From: a virus
Strand: one strand, 5' to 3'
IMG/VR virus record: IMGVR_UViG_3300024262_006558
Location: 124,001 to 188,000 of that record
Length of the DNA: 64,000 bases
Below the pieces are notes generated by a model, which was not told where the DNA came from, ran no database searches, and was given only the letters and a program-made list of their open reading frames with translations. Shown here piece by piece: positions 1 through 10,202 of the stretch. Within the stretch, counting starts at the first letter, position 1, and each line of letters starts with the position of its first letter. A program made the translations under genes and the position numbers.

Positions 1-1608
<1,608 letters not shown>

Positions 1609-1678
1609 ATGTGGAAAAATTTGTTTTTCTGTTTAAAAAACTATAAATTCGCAATTAGAAGAAGTAAATTAAATACCT

Positions 1679-3250
1679 ATGAAGTTCAAAGAGTTAACTG
1701 AAGAAGATATATCTAAAATCAAAAAGATATACTTTGACAAGGAGATGAAATATGGAAAGAGAATTCAGATCATATCAGATTTTTTTGGAAAAGAAGAGCG
1801 ACAAACAAGAAAATGGCTAGTTAAACTAGGTATTAAAGAAAAAAAGGATGTAGATGAGCCAGAAGACTTTAAAAAAGCGAAAGGTAAACAAACAGATACT
1901 TCCAAAAAGAGATTTATAGTAACTTGGGCACAGAACGCCACCTCTATTCATCACGAATTCTTTCACTTAATAGAACATTACGCAAAAGATATAGATGCTG
2001 CAGTTCACGTAATTGCTGGAAGATATAGAAACCCAACCTCTTTATGGTCTCAAAACAGCGAGAGCGATGAATGGTGGGCTGATGAGGTTCTACCTTATTT
2101 AGACGCTGCTAGACATCCTGTGCATAAATATTGTCAAGTCTTATCTGATGTTAAGATATCTCCAACAGCAGTTAATCCAATGTCTGGATTAAATGGCCTA
2201 ACAGGACAGCAATCATGCATACTTGGTCATCCAAGAGTTCAAATGGAATCATTACCTTCTTTGAAAGGCGATTTCCCTAAATTGATGTTAACTACTGGAG
2301 CTTGTACATTAAAAAATTACACAGATTCTAAATCGGGCAAGAAAGGCGAATTTCACCACACTCTTGGTTTTGCTATAGTAGAAATTAAAGATGATGAAAC
2401 TTTCTTCGTAAGGCAAGTTACAGCAGACGATGACGGCAGTTTCATTGATTTCAATAGAAAACTTTACATCGATGAAGATGGGGAAGCTCAAGTTGAAATA
2501 GTTAAAGAAGTAGAGGCAGCTATCATGGGTGACCTTCACCTTGGGAAACATGATCCAGAAGTTTTAAAAGCAACTCAAAAGTTGTTTAAAAAACTTTCTC
2601 CTAAAAGAACTTTTATTCACGATATTTTTGATGGGGAATCCATTTCTCACCATGAAGAAAAGAATCCGATATTACAATATCAAAAAGAGGTAGAGAATCG
2701 AAATTCACTGAAGAAGGAAATCGATTACATGGTTGACTGGGCTAAAGATTGGAAGAAATACAACTTGATTGTAGTTCGTAGTAATCATGATGACTTTGTC
2801 GATCGATGGATTATAAATTCTGACTGGAAAAGAAATGTGAAAAACTCTATGGAATATATGGAGTATGCACAAGTTCTTTTGCAAGGAGAAAAAAGAGGAG
2901 TTATACCTTACGTGCTTGAGAAAAACTTTGGAGAAGATATACTTTGTCTTGGGAGAGACGAGTCATACAAAGTTGGGCCTTGGGAATTAGGGTATCATGG
3001 AGACCAGGGTTCTAATGGCTCAAGAGGTTCTCTTGAGCAGTTTAGAAAGCTAAACAGCAAAGTTGTTGTTGGCCACTACCACACTCCAGGCAGGAAAGAT
3101 GGAGCATTAGCTGTTGGTACTACTACATTCTTAAGAATTGGTTATAACCAAGGAGCTAGTGGTTGGCTAAATAGTCACGTTCTTATTCATGAGAATATGA
3201 AAGCTCAACATATACATATAATCAATGGAGAATTCACAACATTAAAATAA
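1679..3250 (+). CDS. Calcineurin-like metallophosphoesterase, possibly T5 A1-like
   Basis: 523-residue protein. The first ~55 residues look like a helix-turn-helix (TRKWLVKLGIKE). The C-terminal half carries metallophosphoesterase motifs: GDLHLGKHD near residue 283, HDIFDGESISHH near 313, RSNHDD near 367, GYHGDQGSNG near 438 and GHYHTPGR near 464. These Asp/His/Asn residues would bind two metal ions. The middle part (residues ~80-260, with WADEVLPYLD and LTTGACTLKNYT) fits no domain I recognise. The motif spacing and length resemble the T5 first-step-transfer protein A1 group of phage phosphoesterases; I state that link from memory and with less certainty than the fold. It stands alone between intergenic A/T-rich DNA and the next gene 6 nt downstream. 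Confidence 0.8.
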   Translation: MKFKELTEEDISKIKKIYFDKEMKYGKRIQIISDFFGKEERQTRKWLVKLGIKEKKDVDEPEDFKKAKGKQTDTSKKRFIVTWAQNATSIHHEFFHLIEHYAKDIDAAVHVIAGRYRNPTSLWSQNSESDEWWADEVLPYLDAARHPVHKYCQVLSDVKISPTAVNPMSGLNGLTGQQSCILGHPRVQMESLPSLKGDFPKLMLTTGACTLKNYTDSKSGKKGEFHHTLGFAIVEIKDDETFFVRQVTADDDGSFIDFNRKLYIDEDGEAQVEIVKEVEAAIMGDLHLGKHDPEVLKATQKLFKKLSPKRTFIHDIFDGESISHHEEKNPILQYQKEVENRNSLKKEIDYMVDWAKDWKKYNLIVVRSNHDDFVDRWIINSDWKRNVKNSMEYMEYAQVLLQGEKRGVIPYVLEKNFGEDILCLGRDESYKVGPWELGYHGDQGSNGSRGSLEQFRKLNSKVVVGHYHTPGRKDGALAVGTTTFLRIGYNQGASGWLNSHVLIHENMKAQHIHIINGEFTTLK

Positions 3251-3256
3251 GCGAAA

Positions 3257-4099
3257 ATGAAAACAATAGGAATATCTATAGATGGAGTAATAATGGATTA
3301 TTTAGGTCAATTTGATCAAATATACAAAAAAAGCTTCATATTCAATCCTGGCCTAATGGAGGCTGAGGATAAAGTAAAAGATGGCGTGTTAACCGCAAAA
3401 GAGATAGAGGAAGAGGCTAGATTGAAAAAACAGTCTGAAATTAAAGCTAAGATAGATAAGCTTATCACTAAGCCAATTGAGTCTCCTGACTTAACAAATC
3501 ACTACTCTTTCGACAATATGATAAAGGACCCTTTTTGGGCTCCAGACGTAATTGATGTGTTTGATGAAAACTCAACAGATCCAGATAAGTTATTAGTTCC
3601 AATGGATACTTATGAGCAAAAAGAGACTAATTATTTAGATCCTCAAAAAGCCTATGACTATTTCAGATTTGATGAAAGACCTATGGAGTTATACGCTCAA
3701 GCTCCTGCTGTAGAAGGAGCTATAATGGCTTTCCACAAACTTCAACAAGCTGGACAGCAAACAGGGTTATTTAATGTGGTTTTACTGTCTACTTTGAAAA
3801 GTAAAGCGATCACTGCAACATATAGTTTCTTAGGACTTAATGGAGTTAGAGCCAGATCTCTTGAGTTCGTAGCTGAAGACTATGATAAGTGGGACAAATG
3901 CGACATATTAATAGATGTAATGCCTGAAGCATTGCAATCTGTAGAGCCAGGTAAAATGGTTATAAAAATCGAAAACTCCTTTAATAAATGGGATGATGTA
4001 GAGCACTCATATCCTAATTTAAGAGCCGTTGAAAAAGATCGAAAACTCTTTAAAATCATCGAAGAATTTTGTAAATTAGAGGTAGAGAAAGTTGATTAA
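3257..4099 (+). CDS. HAD-like protein with degenerate catalytic motif
   Basis: 280 residues. The N-terminus IGISIDGVIMD has the shape of HAD motif I (DxDGVxxD), but the first Asp, the nucleophile, is Ser. LLSTLKSK near residue 175 could be motif II (Thr/Ser) with a following Lys, and CDILIDVMPEAL near residue 215 resembles motif IV. The insert between motifs I and II is unusually long, ~150 residues with an acidic, Lys-rich start. The gene begins 6 nt after the metallophosphoesterase, so the two are probably cotranscribed. It may be a nucleotidase relative that lost activity or a binding protein. Fold assignment is moderate; no substrate can be proposed. Confidence 0.55.
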   Translation: MKTIGISIDGVIMDYLGQFDQIYKKSFIFNPGLMEAEDKVKDGVLTAKEIEEEARLKKQSEIKAKIDKLITKPIESPDLTNHYSFDNMIKDPFWAPDVIDVFDENSTDPDKLLVPMDTYEQKETNYLDPQKAYDYFRFDERPMELYAQAPAVEGAIMAFHKLQQAGQQTGLFNVVLLSTLKSKAITATYSFLGLNGVRARSLEFVAEDYDKWDKCDILIDVMPEALQSVEPGKMVIKIENSFNKWDDVEHSYPNLRAVEKDRKLFKIIEEFCKLEVEKVD

Positions 4100-4166
4100 T
4101 TATGAAACAATTAATTATTATTTTCGTTAAAGATAAAAAGTAATTACAATAAAAAATTATATAACT

Positions 4167-4535
4167 ATGAAAAGTATAAAACCAGGATCAGTCTATGTAG
4201 CAGGATCAATTCATGGAACAAAAGATCAAGAGATTGTGTTCATGGACAAGCAGACTAACAGGCAATTCCATGAAGAAAAGGCTGGCTTAGAATTACCCGA
4301 CTATTTCTTTGAAACTATAGATGTTGATCCTGATGATTATGCTGTGACTCAAGATGGAACCTCAAATGAGGAATTGTTGAAGATTTTAATCGATAGAACT
4401 GAAATCCTTAATGAGAATGTTGAGTGTTCTGAAAACACTGATGCTATCTATCACATGCAACAAGCTCTTGACGCGTTCAGAAGCAGAACTTCTGATAGAA
4501 GATCACGTGGAGTACAAAGCACTACTGTGGCTTAA
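4167..4535 (+). CDS. Small phage protein, possible Acb2/Tad1-like sponge
   Basis: 122 residues. Residues 1-60 look beta-rich and acidic; residues 65-115 look like a two-helix hairpin (LLKILIDRTEILN, then AIYHMQQALDAF) that ends with RTSDRRSRGVQST. The terminal pattern R-T-x-x-R-x-x-R-G-V-x-x-T after a helix with H-x-x-x-A-L is one I associate with small phage proteins of the Acb2/Tad1 hairpin type, which bind cyclic nucleotides made by CBASS or Thoeris defence. That link is recalled from pattern only. The gene stands alone, with a strong terminator 35 nt downstream and about 70 nt of A/T-rich DNA upstream, as expected of an independently expressed accessory gene. Confidence 0.5.
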   Translation: MKSIKPGSVYVAGSIHGTKDQEIVFMDKQTNRQFHEEKAGLELPDYFFETIDVDPDDYAVTQDGTSNEELLKILIDRTEILNENVECSENTDAIYHMQQALDAFRSRTSDRRSRGVQSTTVA

Positions 4536-4570
4536 TATCCACATTTCACCTCAAGCAAGGTATGGTATTA

Positions 4571-4606
4571 AAAAAAGGGGAACATTTGTTCCCCTTTTTT
4601 ATTTTT
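4571..4606 (+). terminator. Rho-independent terminator
   Basis: Perfect stem AAAAAAGGGGAAC/GTTCCCCTTTTTT around a 4-nt ATTT loop, followed by further T-rich sequence. It ends the 4167 gene and separates it from the glycosyltransferase operon. The A-run before the stem makes it potentially bidirectional. Confidence 0.92.
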
Positions 4607-4696
4607 ATTTATCTTTTTATTTATCTTTTTCTTTATAATCTCGTTCTTGGTTATTATATTTTTTCTAATTAATAACTTAAATTTTAAACAAAGATT

Positions 4697-5974
4697 ATGG
4701 CGGAAGTTGTAGAAAAAACAGAAACCACACAAGAAGGTCAAAATACTGTTAAGACACCTGCTCAGGTGTTGGAAGCTTTGGAAGGGAACAAATTTAATAT
4801 ATATTTCTTCTCCCCAGGCATAGACGGACCTAGTGGTGGAATGGGCGTGTTATTTAAACAAGCTTTAATACTTAAAGAGGCTGGATATAATGTAACAATA
4901 TTATATCAACCAACAGTTGATAAAAGAGCTACAGCTCAATTTAGACAAGCTGCTGCTCAGCAAGGTAAGACGGATGATCAAACAATCATTTTCTTTAAAC
5001 ATAATCCAAGATGGATGGAGTTTAGTCTTTTTGAAACCGTAGAGAATGAAAAAGGAGTTAAAGAAGAAAGAAGTATTGTAGATTTCATCCCATTAGGTGA
5101 AGGGACTATGAGATTCAGCGATGGGACAGTTGAGGAAGCTCAAAACCTAAACCTTAACACTGAAGATTTCTTAATCATACCTGAGGGTTTCCCAAACATC
5201 ATGCAGGAAACAATGCATGCTCCTTGTAAAAGAATTGTACTGGCTCAAAGTTGGATTTATATCCTTAATGCTTTAGCTCCAGGGCAAAAATGGAATACGT
5301 TTGGTATCACTGATGCTATATCTGTTTCAGACGGAATTACAGAATATCTATCTTCAATAATGCCTCAAGTAAAAGTGAAGCAATACTCACAAAGCATTAA
5401 TAGAGAAATATTTAATGCACCAGATAATCTTAGTGATAAATTCCCTATGATAGCTTACTCAGCAGGTAGAGGGCAAGATTCTGAAATGAAGATTAACAAC
5501 GTCATTAGAAACTTTCAAGAGTGGTATCCACAATACAAATTTTTCAGATTCATGAAGTTGAATGATCTTTCTCGAAAAGAGTATGCTGAAAGACTTAAAA
5601 GCTGTTGTATTGCATTATACACAGATGATATTGCTGGATTTGGAACATTACCTTTAGAGGCGATGGCTAGCGGAACTCACGTAGTAGGATGGACTCCGTT
5701 TGGAGGAAAAGAATACATTAACAAAGCTGAAGGAGAAGAATTACACAACGGATTCTGGGCTAATAATGGGGATGTTTTCAACTTATCCGAAGTGTTAGGT
5801 GTCGCTGTTGACAAATGGGTTAACGGAGAGCTGGATGGAGAAGAGCTTCAGGAAGCATATGATAAAACTCTTAGTAGATATACTGATGAGAAAGAAAACT
5901 CAAGAATTTTAGATCTTTATAACGAATACAAAACTGAAAGAATAAATGAAATTAAAGGACTTCAAGCAAAGTAA
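4697..5974 (+). CDS. GT4-like (GT-B fold) glycosyltransferase
   Basis: 425 residues. After a ~30-residue polar lead, FNIYFFSPGIDGPSGGMGVLF is the glycine-rich N-terminal Rossmann start of GT-B enzymes, followed by LKEAGYNVTILYQP. The C-terminal half holds DDIAGFGTLPLEAMASG and VVGWTPFGG, the nucleotide-sugar binding signature of GT4 transferases; the final Glu is the usual ribose-binding residue. The acceptor is unknown. Its stop overlaps the next gene by 29 nt, so the two are translationally coupled. With the GMD gene at the window start, this suggests a phage glycosylation pathway, perhaps using a deoxysugar nucleotide. The start has no Shine-Dalgarno sequence, only an A-rich leader. Confidence 0.88.
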   Translation: MAEVVEKTETTQEGQNTVKTPAQVLEALEGNKFNIYFFSPGIDGPSGGMGVLFKQALILKEAGYNVTILYQPTVDKRATAQFRQAAAQQGKTDDQTIIFFKHNPRWMEFSLFETVENEKGVKEERSIVDFIPLGEGTMRFSDGTVEEAQNLNLNTEDFLIIPEGFPNIMQETMHAPCKRIVLAQSWIYILNALAPGQKWNTFGITDAISVSDGITEYLSSIMPQVKVKQYSQSINREIFNAPDNLSDKFPMIAYSAGRGQDSEMKINNVIRNFQEWYPQYKFFRFMKLNDLSRKEYAERLKSCCIALYTDDIAGFGTLPLEAMASGTHVVGWTPFGGKEYINKAEGEELHNGFWANNGDVFNLSEVLGVAVDKWVNGELDGEELQEAYDKTLSRYTDEKENSRILDLYNEYKTERINEIKGLQAK

Positions 5975-6896
5975 TATCCTTGTAGGATTATACATTGACG
6001 AACAGGCTATTCAAAATGATAAGCAGTTCAACAACACAATATACAGCGTTACTAAACAAAAAGGTGTCCAGCCAGACTTAATCGTTTTTCATAGCGGTTT
6101 AGGTAAGGATGAACTTAAGCAAGTTGAAAATACTCTTAAAGACCCAAAGGCTACCTATGTTAAAACTAACGCTTCAGGAGCAAGAGAAGAAAAAGAGGAT
6201 AGTATAGAAAGTGGTGAATCTATTAACTACAAGTTAGTCGACACTAAATCTAAGTATTTTGCAGAACTCTTCAATGAGTTATTTTCTTACGCTCTTGATA
6301 ATGAATACGAATTTTTTTCAATAATGGAGCAAGAAGATGTTTTTGCGCTTCACTGGTTTAAGTATGTTCAAAAATATGCTGACGAGAAAAAAGATGTGGG
6401 AGTATTTGCTCCACTTATGAGACATACCGTAAATTCAATATTCCAAGGGATCATTAATGAAATTCCATGGGTTGAAGGTATTGCTGAAGAAGCTGGTGTT
6501 ACAGATAGCAACATTCTTTTGAAAGCTGAGACTGCAATCAATATACTAGGTTGCGCGTTCAGAGTCAGTGAATTAGTTGAACATCTACCTGAGGGAGAAA
6601 ATGGAGGTTATACACCTATGAAAGAAAGCATGAAGCTAGTTAATGCTTATGAATTCTTTTTAAGAATCATCTATGATGCTATTAAGATCTACACAATTCC
6701 TAGAAATGGATATGAGCTTAACTTGATAATCAAAAGTGAGCACAACCCGCTTTCATCAAAGATACCAAGTAACATTACCCAGATTCCAGCGGAAAAGGGT
6801 GGAATTACACAACAAGAAGCTAAATTTTACATTGACCTTGCCCGTAAAGAGTACTTTTTTCCAGAGGATAGGAATATCGTCTTTGAAGGTGCATAA
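5946..6896 (+). CDS. Putative second glycosyltransferase-like protein
   Basis: 316 residues, overlapping the GT4 gene by 29 nt. The N-terminus (ILVGLYIDEQAIQ, then NTIYSVTKQKGVQPDLIVF) looks like the alternating beta/alpha start of a GT-A (GT2-type) transferase, and FFSIMEQEDVF near residue 125 could stand in for the metal-binding acidic loop. After that come VGVFAPLMRHTV and a helical C-terminal part with FLRIIYDAIKIYTIPRNGYELN. No decisive catalytic motif is visible, so it could equally be a structural or acceptor protein for the neighbouring transferase. The assignment rests mostly on context and fold impression. Confidence 0.45.
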   Translation: MKLKDFKQSNILVGLYIDEQAIQNDKQFNNTIYSVTKQKGVQPDLIVFHSGLGKDELKQVENTLKDPKATYVKTNASGAREEKEDSIESGESINYKLVDTKSKYFAELFNELFSYALDNEYEFFSIMEQEDVFALHWFKYVQKYADEKKDVGVFAPLMRHTVNSIFQGIINEIPWVEGIAEEAGVTDSNILLKAETAINILGCAFRVSELVEHLPEGENGGYTPMKESMKLVNAYEFFLRIIYDAIKIYTIPRNGYELNLIIKSEHNPLSSKIPSNITQIPAEKGGITQQEAKFYIDLARKEYFFPEDRNIVFEGA

Positions 6897-6910
6897 ACAT
6901 AACGAGCATA

Positions 6911-7783
6911 ATGGGAAATAATAAAGATTCAGAAAAACTAAAGCACTTCATAGAAGATGATTTTAGTTTTTCGGATTCCCAAAAGGTTTATTGGACAAAG
7001 CAAGAAGAAGATGCTGTAGTGGAATACTTATGGCTTGATGAAACTTGGTTAAACAATAAAATTAGATGGGAATACGAAGAGGCAACTAAAACAAGTAGGG
7101 ATCCAGATTTGGATTTTATTTTCACTTTTGAAAATTTAAGCAAAGACGCAAGTCGACCTGAAAATAAATTAGTTAAAGATAAGATTTTTAGAGATAAATT
7201 AGAGAAGCCTTTATCTAAACTTGTGGAGAACATAGTTTTTAGATACAAACTTTTTAGAGGGGATATAGATGTAAAAACATTGCAAATAGATTCAATGTCT
7301 TTTATTCTAACTAAATTTGCTAATTTCAAACCCTCACAAAACAATAAGTCTTACTCTTATTTCGGAACCATAGTAAAGCATTACTTAATTGGTGAGAAAA
7401 AAGATAACCACAAGCACCAGACGTCTAATTGTGACTACGAAAATCACAAAGAAGAAGTTAACGCTTTGAGAAGTTATGAGCTTGGAGATGAGAATCATTT
7501 AGATGAGTCCTCTAAACTTTTTAAATATGTGGTTGACGAAATGAAAAGAGAATTAGAGAAAACAAGCCTATCTGATAATGATAGAAATGTTGGCCATGCT
7601 ATTATCAATATATTTGAAAATCATGAGAACTTCCTATCAAAAGATTCATATAGCAAAAACATATTGTATCAACTTATTAAAGAATATACAAGTTTGCAAA
7701 CTAAGGATATAACTTATTCCTTAAGTCGATTTAAAGTTCTTTACAAAGTCATCAAACAGAACTTCATTAGAGATAGCAAATAA
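6911..7783 (+). CDS. Late-transcription sigma factor, T4 gp55-like
   Basis: 290 residues. Residues ~85-165 (KLVENIVFRYKLFRG, DSMSFILTKFANFKP, NKSYSYFGTIVKHYLIGEKK) have the layout of sigma region 2: a helix with Arg, an acidic/Ser pair before a helix, an F-x-P segment, then an aromatic-rich YFxTIV stretch ending in EKK. The same order is seen in T4 gp55 and related phage sigma factors. No region 4 is obvious. The C-terminal ~100 residues are helical and charged and may bind an accessory factor. Length exceeds T4 gp55 (185 residues). It sits directly before the tail genes whose putative late promoters it would read. Confidence 0.62.
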   Translation: MGNNKDSEKLKHFIEDDFSFSDSQKVYWTKQEEDAVVEYLWLDETWLNNKIRWEYEEATKTSRDPDLDFIFTFENLSKDASRPENKLVKDKIFRDKLEKPLSKLVENIVFRYKLFRGDIDVKTLQIDSMSFILTKFANFKPSQNNKSYSYFGTIVKHYLIGEKKDNHKHQTSNCDYENHKEEVNALRSYELGDENHLDESSKLFKYVVDEMKRELEKTSLSDNDRNVGHAIINIFENHENFLSKDSYSKNILYQLIKEYTSLQTKDITYSLSRFKVLYKVIKQNFIRDSK

Positions 7784-7799
7784 TAAGTTTTTTTGCTAT
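7773..7799 (+). terminator. Weak hairpin at the sigma gene end
   Basis: ATAGCAAA pairs with TTTGCTAT around an 11-nt loop that ends in a T-run. The left arm overlaps the sigma stop codon. There is no clean T-tract after the right arm, so termination is doubtful; it could instead protect the mRNA end. Confidence 0.35.
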
Positions 7800-7801
7800 T
7801 C

Positions 7802-7809
7802 TATTTATT
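7802..7809 (+). promoter_or_regulatory. Putative late promoter element TATTTATT
   Basis: Copy of the recurring sense-strand motif, 19 nt before the start codon of the 7829 gene, directly after the hairpin at the end of the sigma gene. Confidence 0.45.
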
Positions 7810-7828
7810 AATAAACAACTGAATAGCT

Positions 7829-8281
7829 ATGTCTGAAGAAAAGAAAAGCATACCTAACATATCCAAAGATGTGTATATCGAAATGTTAAATGAGATATAC
7901 ACTAAAATTTCCGAGGAAAGAGATATGTCAATAGATAGGTATAGATATCAGGATGAACAGATGCAGAATGCTGATGATTTTATCCTACAAGGAAAGAATG
8001 CGATTTCTTTCCTTAACCACGCATCGAATAGAACTGATGCTTTATTTGGTATAAGTAAAGAATTAAAGTCTATTGTATACAAAGATGGTAGCGATGACGC
8101 TAACACTCCAGGAGGATCAGCTATGAGCGACGATAAAAGAAGAGCTTTAGCTGATATAGTTAAGCAATCTCAAACTTCAGTAGATAACAGTGATGACATC
8201 GAACATGATGAAGACCTTATAAATGACGTTCCTCTTGATAGAGATGAAATAGATTTAGACTCAGAAGAAGACGATAAGTAA
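7829..8281 (+). CDS. Unknown acidic protein upstream of tail genes
   Basis: 150 residues, not recognised. Residues 1-90 are probably helical (NISKDVYIEMLNEIYTKI, then DDFILQGKNAISFLNHAS), and the last ~40 residues are strongly acidic (DDIEHDEDLINDVPLDRDE and a terminal EEDDK). The stop overlaps the next start by one base (TAATG), so it is coupled to the 413-residue virion protein. An assembly chaperone or a tail accessory protein would fit the context, but nothing in the sequence decides this. Confidence 0.75.
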   Translation: MSEEKKSIPNISKDVYIEMLNEIYTKISEERDMSIDRYRYQDEQMQNADDFILQGKNAISFLNHASNRTDALFGISKELKSIVYKDGSDDANTPGGSAMSDDKRRALADIVKQSQTSVDNSDDIEHDEDLINDVPLDRDEIDLDSEEDDK

Positions 8282-9522
8282 TGGCATTTCAACCTACTGT
8301 AAACGCAACTCTTACAGCGTCTCAAAATGAATTAACGTCTAAGTTAGGGTCTATGAAAAACCTTCTTAGCCTAAGTTTTCGCGTCCCTAAAAGCATACCT
8401 AAAGATCAACAAGTATCCACTTTTGATTATCTAATAAAAATCATCAAACTTTTAGGGTATGATCCTCAGATATTTTTCCTACAATTCATAGAACTGGTAT
8501 TTGATGAGGCTGGAGATTTTTTAGAGCAACAAGTGTTTACCGCTATTGGAGCGGCTCTTGATAGCAAGGGAATAAAAATATCAGAAAGCAAAAGTAATGC
8601 TGACGTAATTAGAGATTCGGTTCCAGCAACATTTTTACAGCCTTTTAAAGAAGCTATGGCTAAGCAATTAGTTATGATGGTATTCGGACCAAAGGAAAGC
8701 GCGGGATCAATTGCTCTAGTTCCAGATGCGAATTTAAGAGAAAAAGCTTTTGCTGATGCAATATGCGGCAGCAACATGTTTACCTTATCAAATAATCCAA
8801 CTGTTAGAAATGAAGATATTGAATACAATAGAGTCAGGTTAAAACAGCAATTGGAGAAGGGGGAAGTTCAATTTGAAATAAATTGTCAGAGCGTTAAGAT
8901 AAAATTACCAGAAGACCCTTTAGTTTTTTTTGGATCTGGAGGACCAAATAGTCAACAAAGTAGACCTATAACACCAGCTCAAAGTATAGCATCTGTTATT
9001 AACCATGTTTCTAATCAGGTGCAGAATATTAATAATGAGAAAAATGCAAAATCAGCAGGTAAGTCTTTTTCAGAAATATTAGTAGGTAAATTAATGAGCT
9101 ATATTAGTAGTATGGTCTTTCCTTATGTAGGACCTATATTTGACTTTCTATCTACGCAGCCTGAGACATCTCTATTAACTCCAGAGAATGTTTTATACAA
9201 TAATTGCGCTATAGAATCTAATCCGAGAAATAGTGAACAAAAATCATTCTCTTCTAGCTTAATTAACAATTTATATATCGCTCTAGTTAGGATATTATTA
9301 ATTTTTGTAATAAGAGAATTTAAGAAATTAGTCAGTAATTATTTTGCTACTACAGCTAGAGAAAAAGCTAGAAGAAAAGCAGAAAAGTTAAGAGCTAAAT
9401 TTGCTCTAATGACTGGAGGCTCAGCAAATGCTGCAGAGTCTGCTAGAAAAGCCTCTAGGTATGCAAAGGCAGCTAGATCACTGCAGAGCATTTTAGGTGG
9501 AAACACTTCTGGTATACCTTAA
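8281..9522 (+). CDS. Putative virion protein with C-terminal basic Ala-rich tail
   Basis: 413 residues, no family recognised. It has hydrophobic stretches (QIFFLQFIELVFDEAG near residue 65; LYIALVRILLIFVIREF near 330) that could be a buried core or membrane-contacting helix. The last ~70 residues are Ala/Lys/Arg-rich (TAREKARRKAEKLRAKF). It lies between the sigma factor and the baseplate hub gene, in the same direction, so a tail or baseplate role is the best guess. The start ATG directly follows the previous stop. Confidence 0.7.
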   Translation: MAFQPTVNATLTASQNELTSKLGSMKNLLSLSFRVPKSIPKDQQVSTFDYLIKIIKLLGYDPQIFFLQFIELVFDEAGDFLEQQVFTAIGAALDSKGIKISESKSNADVIRDSVPATFLQPFKEAMAKQLVMMVFGPKESAGSIALVPDANLREKAFADAICGSNMFTLSNNPTVRNEDIEYNRVRLKQQLEKGEVQFEINCQSVKIKLPEDPLVFFGSGGPNSQQSRPITPAQSIASVINHVSNQVQNINNEKNAKSAGKSFSEILVGKLMSYISSMVFPYVGPIFDFLSTQPETSLLTPENVLYNNCAIESNPRNSEQKSFSSSLINNLYIALVRILLIFVIREFKKLVSNYFATTAREKARRKAEKLRAKFALMTGGSANAAESARKASRYAKAARSLQSILGGNTSGIP

Positions 9523-9535
9523 AAATTAAATTTAA

Positions 9536-9543
9536 TATTTATA
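9536..9543 (+). promoter_or_regulatory. Putative late promoter element TATTTATA
   Basis: Copy of the recurring motif, only 3 nt before the ATG at 9547. If used, the transcript of this gene would be leaderless or start inside the gene, so this copy is less certain than those at 14-21 nt. Confidence 0.3.
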
Positions 9544-9546
9544 TAC

Positions 9547-9963
9547 ATGGGGATAATCACAATAAAGCCAGAAGCTAATAAGTCTGAAGAAGTAGCGGAT
9601 TTTCTTTTATTTTTAATAAGAGAGAATAGAATTGAATTTCCAAAACTATCTTTATTTCAATTGCTTTTAGCAAAAACAAGACCTGGACTGAGTTCTGAAC
9701 TTATATCATCCAGTATCATTTCTAGATTCGATGAAGCAGGTATACCTAAAGGGCCTTTAGTTGGAGGAGCTCCTAATGTAATGGAAAACTTCACTAAAAT
9801 TATTGCTGAGGAATTTGTATCAGCTATACAAGATGATATGAGGGTGGACATTGCGGTCGACACTGGAATCACAGTACAAGCAAGCGGGGCTAATGCGGGT
9901 GGGCCAGTAGTTGCTATAGGTTCATCAATTGCACCTCACACAGGAATAGGGGTAGCGAGTTAA
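9547..9963 (+). CDS. Unknown tail-module protein
   Basis: 138 residues. The N-terminal half is amphipathic (EEVADFLLFLIRENRIEF, SLFQLLLAKTRPGLS); the C-terminal half contains EAGIPKGPLVGGAPN, a helix (NFTKIIAEEFVSAIQDDM) and a glycine/valine-rich end (GANAGGPVVAIGSS). I recall similar short Gly-rich ends in baseplate-region proteins of marine myophages, without a named function. The following gene starts on the last base of this stop codon (TAATG). Confidence 0.7.
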   Translation: MGIITIKPEANKSEEVADFLLFLIRENRIEFPKLSLFQLLLAKTRPGLSSELISSSIISRFDEAGIPKGPLVGGAPNVMENFTKIIAEEFVSAIQDDMRVDIAVDTGITVQASGANAGGPVVAIGSSIAPHTGIGVAS

Positions 9964-10202
9964 TGAAAAGGCCAAGTAAAGAAATATTAAAAGAGATGCA
10001 AGAATTAGCCGACAAGTTTCATAAACTTGAGGGTGAAGTGGAAATTCTTCTAGGTATGGGTGAGGATGTGGAGGATGTGTCTAGCCATAAAAATCAGGAA
10101 ACAATTGCAGGGATTATCGATGCTGTAGACATTGTTATGAAGGAAATAGAAGATCTAGAAGAAGAGTATAACAAAAGAGCAAGAGAGCTAAAAGGTGTAT
10201 AA
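9963..10202 (+). CDS. Small coiled-coil protein
   Basis: 79 residues, highly charged, predicted helical throughout (EILKEMQELADKFHKLEGE and VMKEIEDLEEEYNKRAREL) with a short break at GMGEDVEDVSSHKNQ. It is coupled by one-base overlaps to both neighbours in the tail operon. A tail assembly chaperone or spacer is possible; no family recognised. Confidence 0.7.
   Translation: MKRPSKEILKEMQELADKFHKLEGEVEILLGMGEDVEDVSSHKNQETIAGIIDAVDIVMKEIEDLEEEYNKRARELKGV

Noticed and set aside
4411-4638. Open frame overlapping the end of the 4167 gene
   Set aside because: It runs through the terminator hairpin and its T-rich tail; composition is that of noncoding DNA after 4535.
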